Assembly: GCA_024278035.1 (NCBI GenBank)
Contig: JAJRUA010000314.1
Coordinates: forward strand, 1-13,955
Origin: Planctomycetota bacterium
GTDB taxonomy: Bacteria > Planctomycetota > Planctomycetia > Pirellulales > Lacipirellulaceae
DNA: 13,955 nucleotides
Direction of reading: 5' to 3'
Below are positions 13,836-13,955 of the stretch, piece by piece. The notes under the pieces were generated by a model. The model was not told the DNA's origin, did no database searches, and saw only the letters and a program-made list of their open reading frames with translations. Position 1 is the first letter of the stretch; every line of letters starts with the position of its first letter. The position numbers were made by a program, and so were the translations under genes.

Positions 13836-13955
13836 ATGCCCCCCCAAAAGAAAAAGAGTTCTTCGCGGCGTGATTTTCTCAAGCAAAGCGGACGAGTCGC
13901 GGCAGCGACGGCGATTCTAGCAAGCTCGCCTCCCAAAGTTTTTGCCGGTGAAGAC
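13836..13955 (+). CDS. Tat-exported protein, 5' fragment (possibly Gfo/Idh/MocA oxidoreductase)
   Basis: Only the first 40 residues lie in the window and the frame is open to its last base. They form a complete twin-arginine signal: basic start MPPQKKKSSS, then SRRDFLKQSG (close to the consensus S/T-R-R-x-F-L-K), a mild hydrophobic Ala-rich core RVAAATAILASS, and a likely cleavage site near VFAGED. The protein is therefore exported folded, probably with a cofactor. In planctomycetes this exact style of leader is typical of secreted Gfo/Idh/MocA NAD(P)-binding dehydrogenases, but other Tat substrates such as DUF1501 proteins or sulfatases carry similar leaders, so the product class is a guess. 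The ATG at 13836 is firm from the signal's structure. Confidence 0.75.
   Translation, partial: MPPQKKKSSSRRDFLKQSGRVAAATAILASSPPKVFAGED

Overview
This window looks like chromosomal DNA of a planctomycete, probably in or near the Pirellulales. That is an inference from gene content, since no marker gene is present. The clues are an ECF sigma factor, exported TPR proteins next to ExbB/ExbD genes, a secreted sulfatase-modifying-factor-like protein, a Tat-exported protein opening with SRRDFLK, patchy Shine-Dalgarno use, and several palindromic intergenic elements. The DNA is moderately GC-rich and codon use looks even throughout. No rRNA, tRNA, CRISPR array, insertion sequence or prophage is visible.

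Layout. (a) 1-1355: the 3' end of a phytanoyl-CoA-dioxygenase/chlorinating-enzyme-type gene, then a short-chain dehydrogenase. (b) 1356-1741: a 386-base noncoding stretch with hairpins. (c) 1742-2553: an ECF sigma factor with a GTG start and strong ribosome binding site, followed by a 75-residue unknown protein. (d) 2736-8851: a five-gene, same-strand block encoding a 970-residue exported TPR-type protein, a 350-residue exported TPR protein with an N-terminal beta-rich segment, an ExbB/TolQ-type proton channel, and two ExbD/TolR proteins. This is the most interesting region. It looks like a proton-motive-force-driven envelope machine with helical-repeat partners and no TonB, TolA or Pal gene nearby. 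(e) 8866-9807, minus strand: a XerD-type tyrosine recombinase, the only minus-strand gene. (f) 10001-12406: a PlsC-type acyltransferase with a long C-terminal extension, then a YhaM-like OB-fold plus HD-domain protein starting at TTG. (g) 12515-13955: an exported FGE-sulfatase-fold protein that lacks the catalytic cysteines, then the first 40 residues of a Tat-exported protein that runs off the window.

The intergenic spaces hold notable structure: a perfect 46-bp palindrome (6751-6796), a composite element before the second ExbD gene (8221-8324), and long imperfect inverted repeats at 1369-1414 and 11274-11344. These resemble the dispersed palindromic repeats of planctomycete genomes, but confirming this needs a genome-wide search.
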